The notes beneath the pieces are model-generated. The model was not told the DNA's origin and searched no databases. It was given only the letters and a program-made list of their open reading frames with translations. The position numbers and the translations under genes are program-made. A stretch of DNA of 64,000 bases from Nemania diffusa. Lineage: Eukaryota; Ascomycota; Sordariomycetes; Xylariales; Xylariaceae. Positions 61,135-64,000 of the stretch are shown here, piece after piece (within the stretch, counting starts at the first letter, position 1; each line of letters begins with the position of its first letter). Location of the stretch: assembly GCA_038501195.1 (NCBI GenBank), contig JBBPUQ010000006.1, positions 310,001 through 374,000 of the forward strand, in the 5' to 3' direction.

Positions 61135-61276
61135 ACTGTTACTAGTTCACCTCGGCTTAATAGCATTAATAATTACCTCTCCATGTTGTCTGGAGACAAG
61201 AATTTTTTTTTATCTGCCCCCGCAACTCCGACCAACTGGATACCTATGTAAAAAGTACACATAAAACGTCACATAT

Positions 61277-61292
61277 ACTACTACTACTACTA
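61277..61292 (+). repeat. Trinucleotide run tac/act
   Basis: Five consecutive act/cta units just after the glycosyltransferase gene. Confidence 0.75.
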
Positions 61293-61563
61293 TTACACTA
61301 CATCAATGATACGCAGGAGTTGGGCTTTTTCTATTCCGCGGCATTTTAGGACTTACATAATTTGCACGACTTATTGGGTTTCTTCGATAGACTTGGGACG
61401 GAGTTTGGAGAAAGACATGACTGACAGCACGCACTAGATGAGCGACGTCCGCTGCATCTTGGCATGACGACGCTGCTGTTCTTACAGAGGAAGTCTTTGG
61501 CTGTCTCGCGTCGAGACTGGCAGAGTTTCTTGCTGTCTTAGAGGAGTAAGAGGGATGAATGAT

Positions 61564-61590
61564 TGGATGGGATGGGATGGGATGGATGGG
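61564..61590 (+). repeat. Microsatellite gatgg
   Basis: Pentamer tggga-type units (ggatgggatgggatgggat) ending in a tetramer tggatggg, in the 3' flank of the glycosyltransferase gene. Confidence 0.85.
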
Positions 61591-63160
61591 CAGGAAGGGA
61601 CTTCAGAACACTACACAGCGTATTATTCGCGCAGCATATGCATCATGTTAGAAGACGATATACCCAGACTCTATCGAGCTGATAGCTTAAATATGTAATC
61701 ATGAAATTACTCAGTTCCACAGAGAGAATCCTAGATGTGAAAAGAGGCTGGTGCCACGAAAATGGAGTAAGGATTATGCTGCCGCCTATCCGGTCAGTGC
61801 ACAGGTACTCCATCAATCTCAAGGATTACAGAACTTGAAATCGAATATCAATAACCTACTACCTGGCCCAAGGTATCGCATGGACATACATACGAATATG
61901 TAAATGCGTATTATATGGATAGGTAGCCATGTTGCATACTGGTATCGTACATCTTACGGAGGTCGATGGCATTTATTTATATTTACAGGTGCGATTAACA
62001 TTAACAATTTATAAATCACAAATCAGCAGAAGGCGTCGTCACTGGCTGGGTTGACGATCCCACCTAACCAACCACATACGTAACCTCTCCAGGGATCGCT
62101 ATAGCGAGTGTATCGCTGTCTCACAGGCCAATCCTCCAATCCCCCTCCCTCCTACGGCGGCGGCGGCGTACGCACACTGATAAACGGTAAATCCGGCACG
62201 GGCGGTGGCGATAGTAGCGACGGTGATTGGCCGCCCAAATTAGCCACTTACCCCAGATAGGAAAAATGCTACCCCAAGTGCCCCTCGAGGCTTCCCCAAG
62301 CCCCTTTCTAAGTCTCAATTTGCGCCCAAATTGGACTTAAAGTGTACCTGCAGTAGCGCGCCACCTCGCCCTCGTCCTCTCGTTTTCCTTCCCTCCGTCA
62401 CACAAAGTCGCATCTGGCGCTCTCCTCCTGCATCGACCGCCTGTTTCGAGTCGGACCGGGGCTGCTGCATTGTGTTTGTGTCTGTGTATTCTGTGTGTGC
62501 TTTGTGTGCTCGAGGGATCTCTATCTCTATCCTCTCATTTCTACCTGCTGCCTGTCCAGCACATCCCCAACTCGTCACTCCTTCATCCATACCGTGATCC
62601 AGCCGGTAAGGTAGCCGCTATTGCGTACTCGAACACCATCGCTTTGTTCGATTGAGTCGAACAAACGCCGCCAGTCCTTTGACGCTTGTGCTTGCTAGTC
62701 CAGAATACCAGGGCCACACACAAAGGCTAGTAGTAGTCATAGTCGATACCACACGACTGTCACTACATACTCCTTATTACCTCTACTATACTACACTCAT
62801 TACACACCCACCAACTTAGTCACTCTCTAGTCGACGCGATAGCATCGTGTCCTTGACGGACCCTCAGCTTCCCGTCCCCCCTTCAAATAACCACGCCAAC
62901 TAATCGCGCAAGTATTGTCGAACGCCACTCATTTTAAAACAAAGCCATCTTCCGAACTGCCTTTGAGCTCTGCCTCCGCCGGTGAAGAGTAGCGCCCTGG
63001 ACCAACGCCTCGGACCAGAGCCTACGCATACTCGACTTCGATAGTGCCGACGTTGGATTATGCAACCTGAATATCGATAATTACCAAGCCCACTCCACTC
63101 TTTGATTTGGTACAGCATCCGCCTCCTAGCAACCGACAGAGCCGATTACTACCATCGTCA

Positions 63161-64000
63161 ATGCTATCCTACACAAGATCCGGCTCGGCGTTCGCGCTGT
63201 TGGCCTCGGTCCTCTTTTCTTCTGCTGCCGCTCAATTGACCACCAAGTGCAACCCCACAGAGACGACTTGCCCAGCCGATCCCGCTCTCGGCACCTCTCA
63301 TACCTTTTATTTCAACAGCACACCGCCCGATGACACCTTCACCTCGGAGGCGAACGGCATCGACTTCGACGAGACCAATGGAGCCTCATTCACCATCACC
63401 CAGCATGGCGACTCCCCTACGCTGGCCTCGAACTTTTACTTCTTCTTTGGAAAGACTGAGGTTTTGATGAAGGCTGCCAAGGGGCAAGGAATCATTAGCT
63501 CAATCGTATGGGGATCCGACACGCTTGATGAAGTCGATTGGGAGTTCAAGGGCGGCAACGAGACCTTTGCCTTTTCCAACTATTTCGGCAAGGGCAACAC
63601 GAATGTCACGGGCACCGGAGGAGACCATCCCGTCTCAGGTAGCATCTATGACTTGCACAACTATACGACCGTATGGACCCAGGATAAGCTTGAATGGCAC
63701 TTGGATGGACAGCTGCTCCGCACTCTTCTTGCCACAGACGCGAACAACACCCACAACTTCCCACAGACCCCTATGACGCTTCGGTTAGGTAGTTGGGTTG
63801 GTGGCGATACGAAGAGCCAGGCTATTGGAACCATTGAATGGGCTGGCGGTGCCACTGATTACTCTCAGGGTCCCTTCACCATGTACGTGCAGAGCGCGCG
63901 TGTTGAGGATTACTCATCTGGCAAAGAATACACGTACACGGATAAGTCGGGCTCGTGGGAGAGCATCAAGATCACAGCGTAAGTCACCTCGTGTGATGAC
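63161..64000 (+). CDS. Crh-like GH16 transglycosylase, 5' part
   Basis: Exon 1 is 63161..63978; a gtaagt donor begins at 63979 and the rest lies beyond the window, so only 272 codons plus two bases are seen. The ATG at 63161 is followed by a signal peptide (MLSYTRSGSAFALLASVLFSS broken before AAAQ). A short Cys pair region KCNPTETTCP precedes the GH16 fold. The active-site block DEVDWEF gives nucleophile E124, helper D126 and acid/base E128; it is the Crh variant of the GH16 DExDxE motif. Several N-glycosylation sequons (NST, NET, NVT, NYT, NNT) are present. Crh proteins link chitin to beta-glucan in the cell wall and often carry a GPI signal, which here would lie in the missing part. Confidence 0.93.

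Larger units (their letters stand above)
61135..63160. other. Intergenic, Crh promoter and leader
   Basis: AT-rich up to about 62.05 kb, then C-rich and finally pyrimidine/TG-rich to 63.16 kb, typical of a long leader before a highly expressed wall gene. No gene is supported. Confidence 0.45.

Noticed and set aside
1..64000. A secondary-metabolite cluster, suggested by two Zn2Cys6 regulators, an MFS and an SDR in the first 22 kb.
   Set aside because: There is no PKS, NRPS, terpene cyclase, prenyltransferase or P450 in the window, so no core enzyme supports it.

Overview
This window is nuclear DNA of a filamentous ascomycete (Pezizomycotina, most likely Sordariomycetes). The genes are cut by short introns of about 50-160 bp with GTRNGY donors and CTRAC-like branch points. 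The proteins are typical of moulds: Zn(II)2Cys6 regulators, a DUR3-type urea symporter, a fungal indoleamine dioxygenase, a copper amine oxidase and a Crh-type GH16. I see no operons, Shine-Dalgarno sites, phage, CRISPR or rRNA. All gene models come from joining reading frames across splice sites by eye; every joined model keeps frame to its stop.

Layout. 0.4-2.0 kb: class IV (branched-chain type) aminotransferase in seven exons, one intron apparently GC-AG. 3.2-3.9 kb (-): GNAT acetyltransferase. 5.1-7.9 kb (+): secreted GH2 beta-galactosidase-like enzyme, convergent with a Zn2Cys6 regulator at 8.5-11.3 kb (-). That regulator is divergent from an atypical SDR at 12.0-12.8 kb (+). 13.5-16.2 kb (-): second Zn2Cys6 regulator, seven exons, directly downstream of indoleamine 2,3-dioxygenase at 16.7-18.1 kb (-). 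20.3-22.2 kb (-): DHA1-type MFS transporter. 23.2-25.7 kb (-): copper amine oxidase. 30.0-32.5 kb (-): DUR3-like urea/polyamine symporter, seven exons. 34.2-35.4 kb (-): GH105 unsaturated uronyl hydrolase, divergent from a Dal5/ACS-type MFS permease at 36.5-38.4 kb (+). 39.2-40.3 kb (+): RNPS1-like SR protein. 43.0-43.6 kb: doubtful proline-rich ORF. 43.6-52.1 kb: gene-poor stretch with degenerate repeats. 52.1-53.6 kb (+): membrane-anchored GH16. 58.3-61.1 kb (+): processive GT2 glycosyltransferase. 63.2 kb to the end (+): first exon of a Crh-like GH16 transglycosylase that runs off the window.

Themes. Two functions recur. One is nitrogen recovery: aminotransferase, indoleamine dioxygenase, amine oxidase and urea symporter. 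The other is polysaccharide work: GH2 and GH105 on plant polymers, and two GH16 enzymes and a GT2 on the fungal wall. The clearest candidate for a functional pair is the divergent GH105/permease couple, because the GH105 has no signal peptide and would need imported oligosaccharide. I found no PKS, NRPS, terpene or other biosynthetic core, and nothing I can defend as a wholly new system. The most unusual signals are the repeat-bearing gene desert, a 9-mer repeated between genes, a frameshifted gene relic at 18.8-19.1 kb and the GC-AG intron.
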